Assembly (NCBI RefSeq): GCF_009498035.1
Contig: NZ_CP034550.1
Span: forward strand, 620,001 to 684,000
Length of the DNA stretch: 64,000 nt
Source: Saccharothrix syringae
GTDB lineage: Bacteria; Actinomycetota; Actinomycetes; Mycobacteriales; Pseudonocardiaceae
Reading direction: 5' to 3'
Below are positions 23,476 through 31,647 of this stretch, piece after piece. The position numbers and the translations under genes are program-made. Under the pieces are notes generated by a model. The model had not been told where the DNA came from and did not search any database. It saw nothing but the letters and a program-made list of their open reading frames with translations. How positions within the stretch are numbered: position 1 is the stretch's first letter; every line of letters starts with the position of its first letter.

Positions 23476-24689
23476 TGAGGGTGACCGTGATCGGCGGTGG
23501 CATCGGGGGACCGGTCGCCGCCATGGCGTTGCGGCGGGCCGGGTTCGAGGCGACCGTCCACGAGCGGTACGACCGCGTGGCCGACGGGACCGGCGGGGCG
23601 TTGAGCATCGCGCCCAACGGCCTGCAGGCCCTGGACGTGATCGGGGTGGCGGACGCCGTGCGCGACATCGGCACGCCGATGACCGCCATGGCCGTGCAGA
23701 GCTGGACCGGCCGGACGCTGGCCGCGTTCGGCAGCGAACCGCCCCAGCTCCTGGTGTGGCGCGGCGACCTCCACCGCGTGCTGCGCGAGACCGCCCTGGC
23801 CCGCGGGATTGCCTTCGAGCACGGCAGGGAACTCGTCGACGTCGCGGACCGCGGCACGCACGTCACCGCGCGCTTCGCCGACGGCACCGGGGTCGACGCC
23901 GACCTGCTGGTGGGCGCCGACGGCATCCGGTCGACGGTGCGCCGGCTGATCGACCCGGCCGCGCCCGCACCGCGCTACGCGGGCCTGCTCGGGTTCGGCG
24001 CCCGCATGGCGCGCACCGGCGAGCCCCCGACCGGCGGCACCATGCGCCTGGTCTTCGGCAAGCGCGCGTTCTTCGGCTACCAGGTCCACGACGACGGCTC
24101 CGGCGGCTGGTTCGCCAACCTGCCGCGCGAGGAACCGCTGTCCACCGCCGAAGCCCGCGCCACCGATCCCGCGCGGTGGCTGGCCGTGCTGCGCGAGGTC
24201 TTCGCCGACGACCGCACCCCCGCCTGCCGGATGATCGACCGGCTCGACCCGGCCGACCTGGTGGTGACCGGCGCGCTGGAGGACGTGCCGACCGTGCCGA
24301 CGTGGAGCCGGGGCCGGGTGGTCCTGGTCGGCGACGCGGCGCACGCCACCTCGCCCAGCTCCGGCCAGGGCGCGTCCCTGGCGTTCGAGAGCGCGGTGCA
24401 GCTGGCCCGCTGCCTGCGCGACCTGCCGCACGAGGAGGCGTTCCGCGCCTACGAACGGCTGCGCCGCACCAGGGTCGAGCGGATCATCGCCCAGGCCGCC
24501 CGCACGAACGGCAGCAAGGCCGCCGGTCCGGTCGCGCGCGTCCTGCGGGACCTGCTGATGCCCCTGGCGGTGAAGTTCGCCGACCCCAGGAGGTTCACCT
24601 GGCAGTTCGACCACCGGATCGACTGGGACGACGTGGTCACCGCCGCCGGGGGCGGGGTGGCCGCGGCCGGTCGCGCGGTGCGGTCGTGA
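23475..24689 (+). CDS. FAD-dependent monooxygenase
   Basis: A 404-residue class A flavoprotein monooxygenase (PHBH fold). The GxGxxG dinucleotide site is VIGGGIGGPVAAMALRRAG, the middle DG motif DADLLVGADGIRSTVRR, and the second FAD motif GRVVLVGDAAHATSPSSGQG. These enzymes hydroxylate or epoxidise aromatic or polyketide substrates with NAD(P)H and oxygen. It is translationally coupled to the PadR gene (TGATG), so expression is likely induced by a PadR ligand, possibly its own substrate. Confidence 0.9.
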   Translation: MRVTVIGGGIGGPVAAMALRRAGFEATVHERYDRVADGTGGALSIAPNGLQALDVIGVADAVRDIGTPMTAMAVQSWTGRTLAAFGSEPPQLLVWRGDLHRVLRETALARGIAFEHGRELVDVADRGTHVTARFADGTGVDADLLVGADGIRSTVRRLIDPAAPAPRYAGLLGFGARMARTGEPPTGGTMRLVFGKRAFFGYQVHDDGSGGWFANLPREEPLSTAEARATDPARWLAVLREVFADDRTPACRMIDRLDPADLVVTGALEDVPTVPTWSRGRVVLVGDAAHATSPSSGQGASLAFESAVQLARCLRDLPHEEAFRAYERLRRTRVERIIAQAARTNGSKAAGPVARVLRDLLMPLAVKFADPRRFTWQFDHRIDWDDVVTAAGGGVAAAGRAVRS

Positions 24690-24698
24690 TCGACCGGG

Positions 24699-25685
24699 TC
24701 ACACGGTGATCACCACCTTCGCGCGGGCGTGCTCGGTCTCCACGTGGTGGATGGCGTCGGGCACCCCGCTCAGCGGGTAGGTGCGCTCGACCACCGGCGT
24801 GACCGCACCGGACGAGACGAGTTCGCCCAACGCCACCAGGTTCTCCGCGCTGGGCTTCGCGATGACCTGCAGCAACCGGTGGTCGCGGGCGAAGCGGGCC
24901 GCCACCTGCCCCCTGACCGACAGGCCCATCGGCCCGATGAGGCTCCCGCCCGTCGACACGCCGCCGCCGGAGAGCAGCAGCGTCCCGCCGGGGGCCAACA
25001 CCCGCCGCAGGTCGGTCAGGGACCGGTTGCCCACCAGGTCGAACACCACGTCGTACCGCGCGCCGCCACGCGTGAAGTCCTCCTTCCGGTAGTCGACGAC
25101 GCGGGCCGCGCCCAGCGACCGCACCAGTTCCGCGTTCCGCTCGCCGCACACGCCGGTCACCTCGGCGCCGAGCGACTTCGCGATCTGCACGGCGAACGTG
25201 CCCACGCCGCCGGAGGCGCCGTTGACCAGGACCCGCTGCCCCGGCCGCACCCGGCCCAGGTCGCGTAAGCCCAGCAGCGCGGTGTTGCCCGCCAGCGGCA
25301 GCGCGGCCGCCTGCTCGAAGGTCAGGTCCGCGGGCTTGGGCGCGACCACCTCCTGCGGGGCGCACACGTACTCCGCGAACGCGCCGTTGACCTCGCCGTA
25401 CACCTCGTCGCCCGGCGCGAACCGGGTGACGCCCGGACCCACCGCCTCGACGAGGCCGGCGAAGTCGGTGCCCCGTATTCGGACCTTGGGCGCGGTCAGG
25501 CCCATGCCGGACATCAGGAGGCGCGCGACGTACGGGTCGCCGCGCATGACGTGCCAGTCGCGGGCGTTCACCGACGCGGCGCGCACCCGCACCAGCACCT
25601 CCCGCCCCGCCGGCGCGGGCTTGTCGACCTCGCTCAACCGCAGCACTTCCGGCGAGCCGTACCTGTCCTGGGTGATCGCTTTCAT
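24699..25685 (-). CDS. Zinc-independent MDR alcohol dehydrogenase/quinone reductase
   Basis: A 328-residue medium-chain dehydrogenase/reductase. GroES-like N-domain: ITQDRYGSPEVLRLSEVDKP, then VRVRAASVNARDWHVMRGDP and IRGTDFAGLVEAVG. Rossmann NADPH motif: GQRVLVNGASGGVGTFAVQI. The structural and catalytic zinc cysteines of true alcohol dehydrogenases are missing, as in quinone oxidoreductases. It ends only 10 bp from the convergent FAD monooxygenase stop. ATG 25685 is chosen over 25688 and an upstream frame extension because the family starts with MKAI. Confidence 0.87.
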   Translation of the reverse strand: MKAITQDRYGSPEVLRLSEVDKPAPAGREVLVRVRAASVNARDWHVMRGDPYVARLLMSGMGLTAPKVRIRGTDFAGLVEAVGPGVTRFAPGDEVYGEVNGAFAEYVCAPQEVVAPKPADLTFEQAAALPLAGNTALLGLRDLGRVRPGQRVLVNGASGGVGTFAVQIAKSLGAEVTGVCGERNAELVRSLGAARVVDYRKEDFTRGGARYDVVFDLVGNRSLTDLRRVLAPGGTLLLSGGGVSTGGSLIGPMGLSVRGQVAARFARDHRLLQVIAKPSAENLVALGELVSSGAVTPVVERTYPLSGVPDAIHHVETEHARAKVVITV

Positions 25686-25788
25686 CATGGGTCGATCCTG
25701 GCCGGGCGGACCGGACTTCCGCATCGGACCAGGGGCCGGACTTCCGGGTCGGACCAGGGTCCGATGGCGCCTCGTACTTATGGCCGGC

Positions 25789-26457
25789 TTATGGCCGGGA
25801 AGCGTTGCGCACGCGGTTGGTCTCGTAGGCCCACATGGCGATCTCGACCCGGTTCCGGGCGCCCAGCTTCGCCATCAGGCCGGCGATGTGCGACTTGACC
25901 GTGCTGAGCGTGATGTGGAACTGGTCGGCGATCTCGCCGTTGGTGCGGCCGCGCGCGACCGCGGCCAGCACCTGCTCCTCCCGCGCGGTCAGCGGTTCCA
26001 CGGGCTGCCTCGGCGGCCCGTCGGGCCGGGCGTCGGCGAACGCCGCGAGCAGCCGCGCGGTGACGCTCGGGGCGATCAGCGCGTCGCCGTCGGCCGCGGC
26101 GCGGACCGCCTGGGCGAGCAGGGCCGGTCCCGCGTCCTTGAGCAGGAACCCCCGCGCACCCGCCCGCAACGCGCCGTAGACGTAGTCGTCCAGGTCGAAC
26201 GTGGTGATCACGACCACCGCCATGGGGTCGGCCACGCCCGGCCCGGCCAGGGCGCGGGTGGCCTCGATGCCGTCGAGGACCGGCATCCGGACGTCGAACA
26301 GGCACACGTCGGGGCGCAGCCGCCGGGCCAGCTCGACCGCCCGCCGCCCGTCCCCGGCCTCACCGACGACCTCCACGCCCGGCTGGGCGCCGAGGATCAT
26401 GGCCAGGCCGGTGCGGACGATCTCCTGGTCGTCGGCGACCAGCACCCGGGTGCTCAC
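25789..26457 (-). CDS. NarL/FixJ-type response regulator
   Basis: A 222-residue response regulator. The receiver domain has the acidic pair in VLVADDQEIV, phospho-acceptor Asp in CLFDVRMPVLDG, and Lys in GFLLKDAG. The C-terminal LuxR HTH is EPLTAREEQVLAAVARGRTN, then HITLSTVKSHIAGLMAKLGA. GTG 26457 overlaps the upstream kinase stop by 4 bp (GTGA), so the pair is coupled. The target genes are unknown. Confidence 0.92.
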   Translation of the reverse strand: MSTRVLVADDQEIVRTGLAMILGAQPGVEVVGEAGDGRRAVELARRLRPDVCLFDVRMPVLDGIEATRALAGPGVADPMAVVVITTFDLDDYVYGALRAGARGFLLKDAGPALLAQAVRAAADGDALIAPSVTARLLAAFADARPDGPPRQPVEPLTAREEQVLAAVARGRTNGEIADQFHITLSTVKSHIAGLMAKLGARNRVEIAMWAYETNRVRNASRP

Positions 26458-27590
26458 CGCCCGGCCCCGCCCCGGGGCAGCACCGCGGTCACGGTCCAGC
26501 CCCCGCCGGGACCCGGCCCGGCCTCGCAGGTGCCGCCGAGCAGGCCGGCGCGCTCGGTCATGCCGTGCAGCCCGTAACCCGACGGCGACACGGGCCCGGC
26601 CTCGCCGTCGTCGGTCACGCGCAGGCGCACCGAGGTGTCGTCGGCGGTGACCCGGACCTCGACGCGGGTCGCGCGCCGGGCGTGCCTGAGGGCGTTGGTG
26701 ACCGACTCCTGGGCGAGCCGGTAGACGGCGGTGCCGACCGGCGCGGGCAGGTCGTCGACGTCCCCGTCGACCCGCACGTCGACCACCGGACCGGCCCGGT
26801 GGCCGTCCGCGAGCCGTACCAGGTCGGCCACGGTCGGGTTGGGCGACAGCTCCGCGGGCCGGTCGTCGCGCAGGACGCGGACGATGGCGCGCATCTCGGT
26901 GAGGGCGCGCGACGCCTCGGCCTCGATCACGCGCAGCGCCTCCGACGCGGCGTCGGGGCGCGTCGCGGCGACCGCCAGCCCCGCCTGGGCGCGGATGGCC
27001 ATCGCCGAGACGTGGTGGGCGACGGTGTCGTGCAGGTCGCGGGCCAGCCGCTCCCGTTCGAGCAGCTTGGCCCGCTCCAGCTCGCGCGACCGCGCCCCGG
27101 ACCGGTACCGGGAGGCCGCGGCGAGCGCGCCGACCGCGCCCAGCACCACCAGCCCACCCAGAGCGTCGGTCGGCTCCAGGCGCCCCAGGACTGCGGAGAG
27201 GCCGATCCTGGCCAGGACGACCGCCAGGCCCAGGACGATCTCGCGGCCCGCGCCCCAGCGGACCAGGGCGTGCACCAGGAGCAGCATGAAGGCCGTCGAG
27301 TTCAGCTCGGGCTCGACGCCCAGCAGCACCGAGACCAGGGCGCACCCGCCGAAGGCGACCACGACGACGGGCAACGGCCTGGTGCGGCGCCACAGCAGCG
27401 TGGGCGCCAGCGCGACCGTGAGCAGGACCGGGACGAGCCGCCACGGCAGGTCCGGCCGGAACAGCCCTTCGAGCACCGCGCCCGCGACGAGCGCGCACAC
27501 GAGCGCCACGTCCGTCCGGGACCTCGGTGGCGGTCCGGGTGGGCGGGGTTCGTCCCACACCGACTTGAGCAGGGCGCGCACCCGGACCAT
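26454..27590 (-). CDS. NarL-type sensor histidine kinase
   Basis: A 378-residue membrane sensor kinase. The N-terminal half has several hydrophobic segments (DVALVCALVAGAVLEGLF, LVPVLLTVALAPTLLW, PLPVVVVAFGGCALVSVLLG and more). The HisKA_3 motif is ERERLARDLHDTVAHHVSAM, with the phosphorylated His in LHD. The HATPase part follows (QESVTNALRHARRATRVEVR, GYGLHGMTERAGLLGG). There is no extracellular sensor domain of any size, so it may sense membrane state. Confidence 0.92.
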   Translation of the reverse strand: MVRVRALLKSVWDEPRPPGPPPRSRTDVALVCALVAGAVLEGLFRPDLPWRLVPVLLTVALAPTLLWRRTRPLPVVVVAFGGCALVSVLLGVEPELNSTAFMLLLVHALVRWGAGREIVLGLAVVLARIGLSAVLGRLEPTDALGGLVVLGAVGALAAASRYRSGARSRELERAKLLERERLARDLHDTVAHHVSAMAIRAQAGLAVAATRPDAASEALRVIEAEASRALTEMRAIVRVLRDDRPAELSPNPTVADLVRLADGHRAGPVVDVRVDGDVDDLPAPVGTAVYRLAQESVTNALRHARRATRVEVRVTADDTSVRLRVTDDGEAGPVSPSGYGLHGMTERAGLLGGTCEAGPGPGGGWTVTAVLPRGGAGR

Positions 27591-28290
27591 GGTAGGAGTC
27601 CGAGGGCTCCGGCGGATCAGCCTGAAGTACGAGTCGCCAGGCGAAGCGGAACGCGTACCGGTCGCCTTCGAAGCGGGTGGAGCGGTAGCCGTCGGCGTGC
27701 GCGGGGACGCCGCGCCTGACGTCCTCGACCGCGTCGCCGGACGCGAGACCCCGGGTCTCGGCGAAGGTGAGGGACACCAGGGACAGCGGCCACAGCCGTG
27801 CCGGGTGCTCCCTCCTGGGGGCAGCGCCATGACCGCCCGCGCGGTCACGGCCGACCAGAGCCCCCGGACGACCAGCCACCGGGCACCAGGACGCCCGGCC
27901 GCGGATCGGTTGCGACCGGTGGGCCGGGCGCGGGTCCGCGACGGGTGGGCCGTGCGGAAACGCGCCGCCGCTCCTCGGCGGTTCAACCCCCGGACGGGAA
28001 CCGCCGGGGGAGAGAAGTGCGCTCCGGTACCGGTGAAGGACATGTGGTCTGGTTGATGCTCGCGGCCGGCGACGACCGGGAACACGGCGGCGACGACGGT
28101 TACGACGCTGTGCCATCGCCCGGGTCGACCTCTCGGGCCGGTTGACCGGGGATGGACTGCAGTCGCCTGTTGAAGGTCTACGGCGACGAGTGCGCTTTCA
28201 CCGCCTGTTCGACCGCGGCCACCTGGCCGGTGAGGCGTTACGAGGCGTACGGGCGCCTTCAAGAGCAGTCGCCGAGGGTCCGGCTGACCG
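27591..28290. other. Upstream region of the kinase; possible decayed coding
   Basis: 700 bp without an intact gene. On the minus strand, 27596-27810 reads like real protein sequence (LWPLSLVSLTFAETRGLASG, then FEGDRYAFRFAWRLVLQADP), with codon use fitting a gene, but it has no clear start and runs into poor sequence. It may be the remains of a gene formerly upstream of the kinase. The rest shows nothing recognisable. Confidence 0.35.
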
Positions 28291-28344
28291 GTCAACCACC
28301 GTGGTGGATCTCCCGGCACTGGGAGATCCACCACGGTGGTTGAC
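28291..28344. terminator. Perfect 24-bp stem-loop
   Basis: A perfect 24-bp inverted repeat (28291-28314 and 28321-28344) with a 6-base loop GGCACT. The outer arms begin GTCAACCACC and end GGTGGTTGAC. It lies 26 bp past the stop of the minus-strand sigma-partner gene, so it probably terminates that operon. It is unusually long and perfect for a terminator. Confidence 0.75.
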
Positions 28345-28370
28345 GACCGGGGTCCGTGGCCGGCCCGCTC

Positions 28371-29627
28371 TCAGAACTCCTGCCGCAGCTCCTCGATCAC
28401 GTCCCCGGCCGCGTTCCGGACGACGAGCCGCACCACCGTCGGGTGCTGCGCGTTCAGCGTCACCCCCGGCAGGACGACGGAACCGGCCACCGGGGCGGCC
28501 GTCACGGCCGGGTCGTTGGGGCTCTCCAGGGTCACCTCCGCCACGCGCGGATCGGTGACCACGGCGACCACGGCGACGGTGTTCGAGCTCAGGTAGGGCG
28601 TGCCGCCCTCGCCCGCGGACTTGGTGAAGCGGTGGGCCACCCGCACGCCGCGCAGGGTGTCGCCGGAGATCATCATCCCTGCCCACTGCGGTGCGTCGGG
28701 CCGTGCCAGGTCGACGATCTGGACGGTCCGGTCCTGGTAGCAGAGCAGCAGGAGGTCCCGCTGGTAGTGGCCCAGCTGCAAGGACCGGTCCGGGTCGAGC
28801 CCGACCGCCTGCCCGGCCCGCCACGCGGTCGCGTCCGGCACCGGCGGCGACTGGTCGGCCAGGCACTCGCCCAGCCTGTGCCCCTCGGGGCTGGTGCGCT
28901 CCTCGACGACGGGCCGCCCGTCGACCACCCCGGCGGTGGGCGTCGGCGCGGCCAGCTCGAACCGCTGGACGACCTCGGACGAGCGGGTCGCCTCCGGCTG
29001 GGCGAAGACGGGTCCCACGGGCACGAAACCGTTGGGCGCCAGGAAGACCCGGCCGGACCTCGCGGCGAGGGCGCGGTCGCCCGGCATGGTCGGGTCCGGC
29101 TTCCTGACGAGGGTGAAGGGGCGCTGGTCGTCCCCGGTGAACCCCGCCAGCGAGCCCGTGGTCGTGGTGAACGACAGGGCGAGGCCGCCGGGGTCCGCCT
29201 GCGGCGCGGACACGGTGACGGAGGCCGGGGTCGTCTCGCAGAACACGATCCCCGCGGGGGTGGTGAACGCCGTCAGGTCCACCCCGTTGCGGGTGGCGGT
29301 GGCGATCGGGGTCCACTGCCCGGAAACCGCGCCGCAGCGCAGCGCCGCGCCGTCCGGGGCGGACCCCTCGCGCACGTCGTAGTACCGGGCCGCGTCGAGC
29401 AGGGGCAGTTCCGGGATGTCGGAGGGGGGCGCCGCGGCCGGGTCCTCCGGGCCGGACCACCGCACGGCCAGCGTCGCCGCGGTCGCCACGACCACCGCGA
29501 CGGCGGCGACCTTCAGCGGGCGGCGACGCGGCGGTGGCGCGTCGAAACCGGCGCGCAGGCGCACGAGCGCGGCGGCGCGCACCCCGTCGGGCAGCGGGCT
29601 GCCGGGCGGCAAATCCAGGTCAGTCAA
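28371..29627 (-). CDS. Membrane-anchored partner of the ECF sigma factor
   Basis: A 418-residue protein with a short cytoplasmic N-terminus (about 38 residues), one membrane segment (LKVAAVAVVVATAATLAVRW) and a large outside domain of unknown fold. There is no zinc-binding anti-sigma motif (HxxxCxxC). It begins at TTG 29627 with GAGGAG upstream and overlaps the sigma gene by 8 bp, the layout usual for sigma/anti-sigma pairs. An anti-sigma or sigma-controlled sensor role is inferred from this position only. Confidence 0.65.
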   Translation of the reverse strand: MTDLDLPPGSPLPDGVRAAALVRLRAGFDAPPPRRRPLKVAAVAVVVATAATLAVRWSGPEDPAAAPPSDIPELPLLDAARYYDVREGSAPDGAALRCGAVSGQWTPIATATRNGVDLTAFTTPAGIVFCETTPASVTVSAPQADPGGLALSFTTTTGSLAGFTGDDQRPFTLVRKPDPTMPGDRALAARSGRVFLAPNGFVPVGPVFAQPEATRSSEVVQRFELAAPTPTAGVVDGRPVVEERTSPEGHRLGECLADQSPPVPDATAWRAGQAVGLDPDRSLQLGHYQRDLLLLCYQDRTVQIVDLARPDAPQWAGMMISGDTLRGVRVAHRFTKSAGEGGTPYLSSNTVAVVAVVTDPRVAEVTLESPNDPAVTAAPVAGSVVLPGVTLNAQHPTVVRLVVRNAAGDVIEELRQEF

Positions 29628-30252
29628 GGGGATCCTCCTCGATCAGCTCGCGCAGCCGGGCGCGGGCGCGGGACGTCCGCGCGCGCACGCTGGGCTCGGT
29701 GATGCCGAGCAGCCGGGCGGCGTCGGCGGTGGTGACCTCGCCGAGCAGGCACAGGCGGACGACCTCCCGCTCGGCCCGCGGCAGGCGGTCGACGGCGGCC
29801 AGCACGCGCCGCAGGCGGCGTTCGGCGAAGTCGCCCTCCGCGACCGCGTCGGCGTGGTCGCGTTCGGTGGTGCTGCGGGAGAGCCGCTGCACCAGGGCGG
29901 CCAGGCGCGCGCCCGCGCGCCGTTCGTCACGGGCCAGCCTGGCGGTGACGGTGAACAGCCACGGGCGGGCCGAGTCCCTGGTCAGCACGGCCTTCCCGCG
30001 GGTGCGCCAGGCGGCGAGGAACGCGGTCGACAGCAGGTCGTCGGCCTGCGCCCACGACGCGGTCAGCCGGTAGGCGTAGTTCCACACCGCCTCGGCGTGC
30101 CGCTGGAACAGCTCGGTGAACGCGGCGTGCGCGTCCGGCCCGTCCCCGGCGATGCCGCGCCAGAGATCGGCGTCCGACCCGGGTGGTGGGCCGACACCGG
30201 GGGCGTCGTCCAACGCCAACACCCCGATCAACTCCGTTGAAGCTTCCTCCAT
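29620..30252 (-). CDS. ECF-type RNA polymerase sigma factor
   Basis: A 210-residue sigma-70 family protein of ECF size. Region 2 (FTELFQRHAEAVWNYAYRLT, ASWAQADDLLSTAFLAAWRT) and region 4 (AAVDRLPRAEREVVRLCLLG, EVTTADAARLLGITEPSVRA) are clear, with a linker between them. It is the first gene of a two-gene unit with a membrane protein. Palindromes cluster upstream at 30315-30357. The ATG at 30252 matches the family length. Confidence 0.88.
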   Translation of the reverse strand: MEEASTELIGVLALDDAPGVGPPPGSDADLWRGIAGDGPDAHAAFTELFQRHAEAVWNYAYRLTASWAQADDLLSTAFLAAWRTRGKAVLTRDSARPWLFTVTARLARDERRAGARLAALVQRLSRSTTERDHADAVAEGDFAERRLRRVLAAVDRLPRAEREVVRLCLLGEVTTADAARLLGITEPSVRARTSRARARLRELIEEDPLD

Positions 30253-30314
30253 GCACTGTATGAGGGCCGGGCGGCGCGGGTGCTGCGTCCCGGGCCTGTG
30301 GTCGGTGTCACACG

Positions 30315-30357
30315 CCCCGATCGGGGAAGATCTTTTTTCCGGATTCGGCGCCGAATC
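30315..30357. promoter_or_regulatory. Palindromes between sigma and cyclase-like genes
   Basis: CCCCGATCGGGG (30315-30326) and GATTCGGCGCCGAATC (30342-30357) are perfect palindromes, separated by AAGATCTTTTTTCC. They lie in the 183-bp gap between two divergent units and may be binding sites shared by both promoters, or transcription barriers. Confidence 0.55.
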
Positions 30358-30435
30358 AATTTCCGGACCCGTTCCCGCAGGATTGCGGAAGCTGCGGAAT
30401 GTTTTGTGCGCATCATTGGGCCTACCGCGACGGGA

Positions 30436-31647
30436 ATGAGCCGCCGAAAACCCCGTCCGCGCCGGGAGGGCCCTTTGTCGCTGGTCGAGCACTGCGTCGT
30501 GGGGGTCGACGTCGAGGGGTTCTCGGCCCGGGTGGCACGCCAGCAGGTCCTGGTCCAGAAGGAGCTCGACCGGATCCTCGACGAGGCGTCCGGCGCGGCG
30601 GGGCTGCCCCGTGCGCGGTGGGAGCGCCAGCCCGCGGGCGACGGCGAGCTGGCCGTGCTGCCCGCGGGCGTCGACCTGGTCGCCCTGGTGTCGGTGTTCG
30701 TCGCCGAGCTGGAGCGCCGGCTCGCCGACCACAACGAGGACCACGACGCCGGCACCCGCATCCGGCTCCGGGTGGCCATGCACACCGACGTGGTGACGCC
30801 CGGCGCGTTCGGCTACGGCGGTCCGGGCCTGGTGGTGCTGAGCCGCCTGCTGGACTCCGACGTGCTCCGGCGGGCGCTGCGGGACTCGCCCGGCGAGAGC
30901 ACCGCCCTGGTCCTCTCCGAGCCGCTGTACCGCCGGGCGGTGCTGCCGGAGCTGGGCGGCCTGCGCCCCCGGCAGTTCGGCCGGGTGCGGATCAGCCTGC
31001 CCGGCAAGGACTTCCACGAGGACGCCTACCTGCGCCTGCGCCCCGGCGCCCGGCCGGAACCGCCGCCCGCTTCGACGGCGGGGCTGCTGACCGACCTCGT
31101 CCGGAGCGCGCCCGCACCGCCCGTCCGCCGGGTCGTCGAACCGGTGGCGAGGCCGGCGCCCGCCCAGCCGCCGCTCGCGCCCGGCGTGCGGGACCTCGTG
31201 GCGGCTGTCGGCGCCGCGCTCGCCGAGGGGGACCTGGTCACCGCGGACCGGTGCACCACGCTCGCGCTGCTCGGGCAGGCCGGCCGGGTCGGGTTCCTGC
31301 GCCGCGTGGACGTGGCCAAGCTCGGCGACGGGCTGCTGGCCGAGCTGGACGACGCGTGGGCGGGCGCGTCCGGCGGCCGGTGGGGGTTCCGCGCGCAACG
31401 CGCCCGGCTCGCCGGGGTCGTGCTGTCGGGGCGGCCGTTCCTGCAGATCTCGATGGCGCTGGGCTGGCGGGAGGCGGGTGACGTGGTCCCGCTCTACGCG
31501 CGATTCGCGACCCGCGCCGGGAACGGCGACACGCCGTTCTACCCGACGCTGCGCAACCCCGACCGGGAAGCGGAACCGCTGTGGCGTGACGAATGGACGT
31601 CCACGGTGGTGGCCGCGCATGCCAGACTGCGCGACTGGGAGGCATGA
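30436..31647 (+). CDS. Nucleotide-cyclase-like protein with GUN4-like domain
   Basis: A 403-residue protein with two recognisable parts. Residues about 15-200 resemble a class III nucleotide cyclase: metal-binding Asp in VVGVDVEGFSARVA, second Asp in RQPAGDGELAVLP, then RIRLRVAMHTDVV and GYGGPGLVVLSRLL. Residues about 255-390 resemble GUN4 (TADRCTTLALLGQAG, LLAELDDAWAGASGGRWGFR), a domain that binds tetrapyrroles in phototrophs. Both metal Asp residues are kept, so catalysis is possible. The stop overlaps the next start (ATGA), coupling it to a membrane SPFH protein. The pair may form a membrane-linked signalling unit; the function is unknown. ATG 30436 has only a weak ribosome site. Confidence 0.65.
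   Translation: MSRRKPRPRREGPLSLVEHCVVGVDVEGFSARVARQQVLVQKELDRILDEASGAAGLPRARWERQPAGDGELAVLPAGVDLVALVSVFVAELERRLADHNEDHDAGTRIRLRVAMHTDVVTPGAFGYGGPGLVVLSRLLDSDVLRRALRDSPGESTALVLSEPLYRRAVLPELGGLRPRQFGRVRISLPGKDFHEDAYLRLRPGARPEPPPASTAGLLTDLVRSAPAPPVRRVVEPVARPAPAQPPLAPGVRDLVAAVGAALAEGDLVTADRCTTLALLGQAGRVGFLRRVDVAKLGDGLLAELDDAWAGASGGRWGFRAQRARLAGVVLSGRPFLQISMALGWREAGDVVPLYARFATRAGNGDTPFYPTLRNPDREAEPLWRDEWTSTVVAAHARLRDWEA

Noticed and set aside
28152..28343. A 63-codon small gene
   Set aside because: It runs into the perfect hairpin at 28291-28344, has no ribosome site, and the product has no protein-like features.
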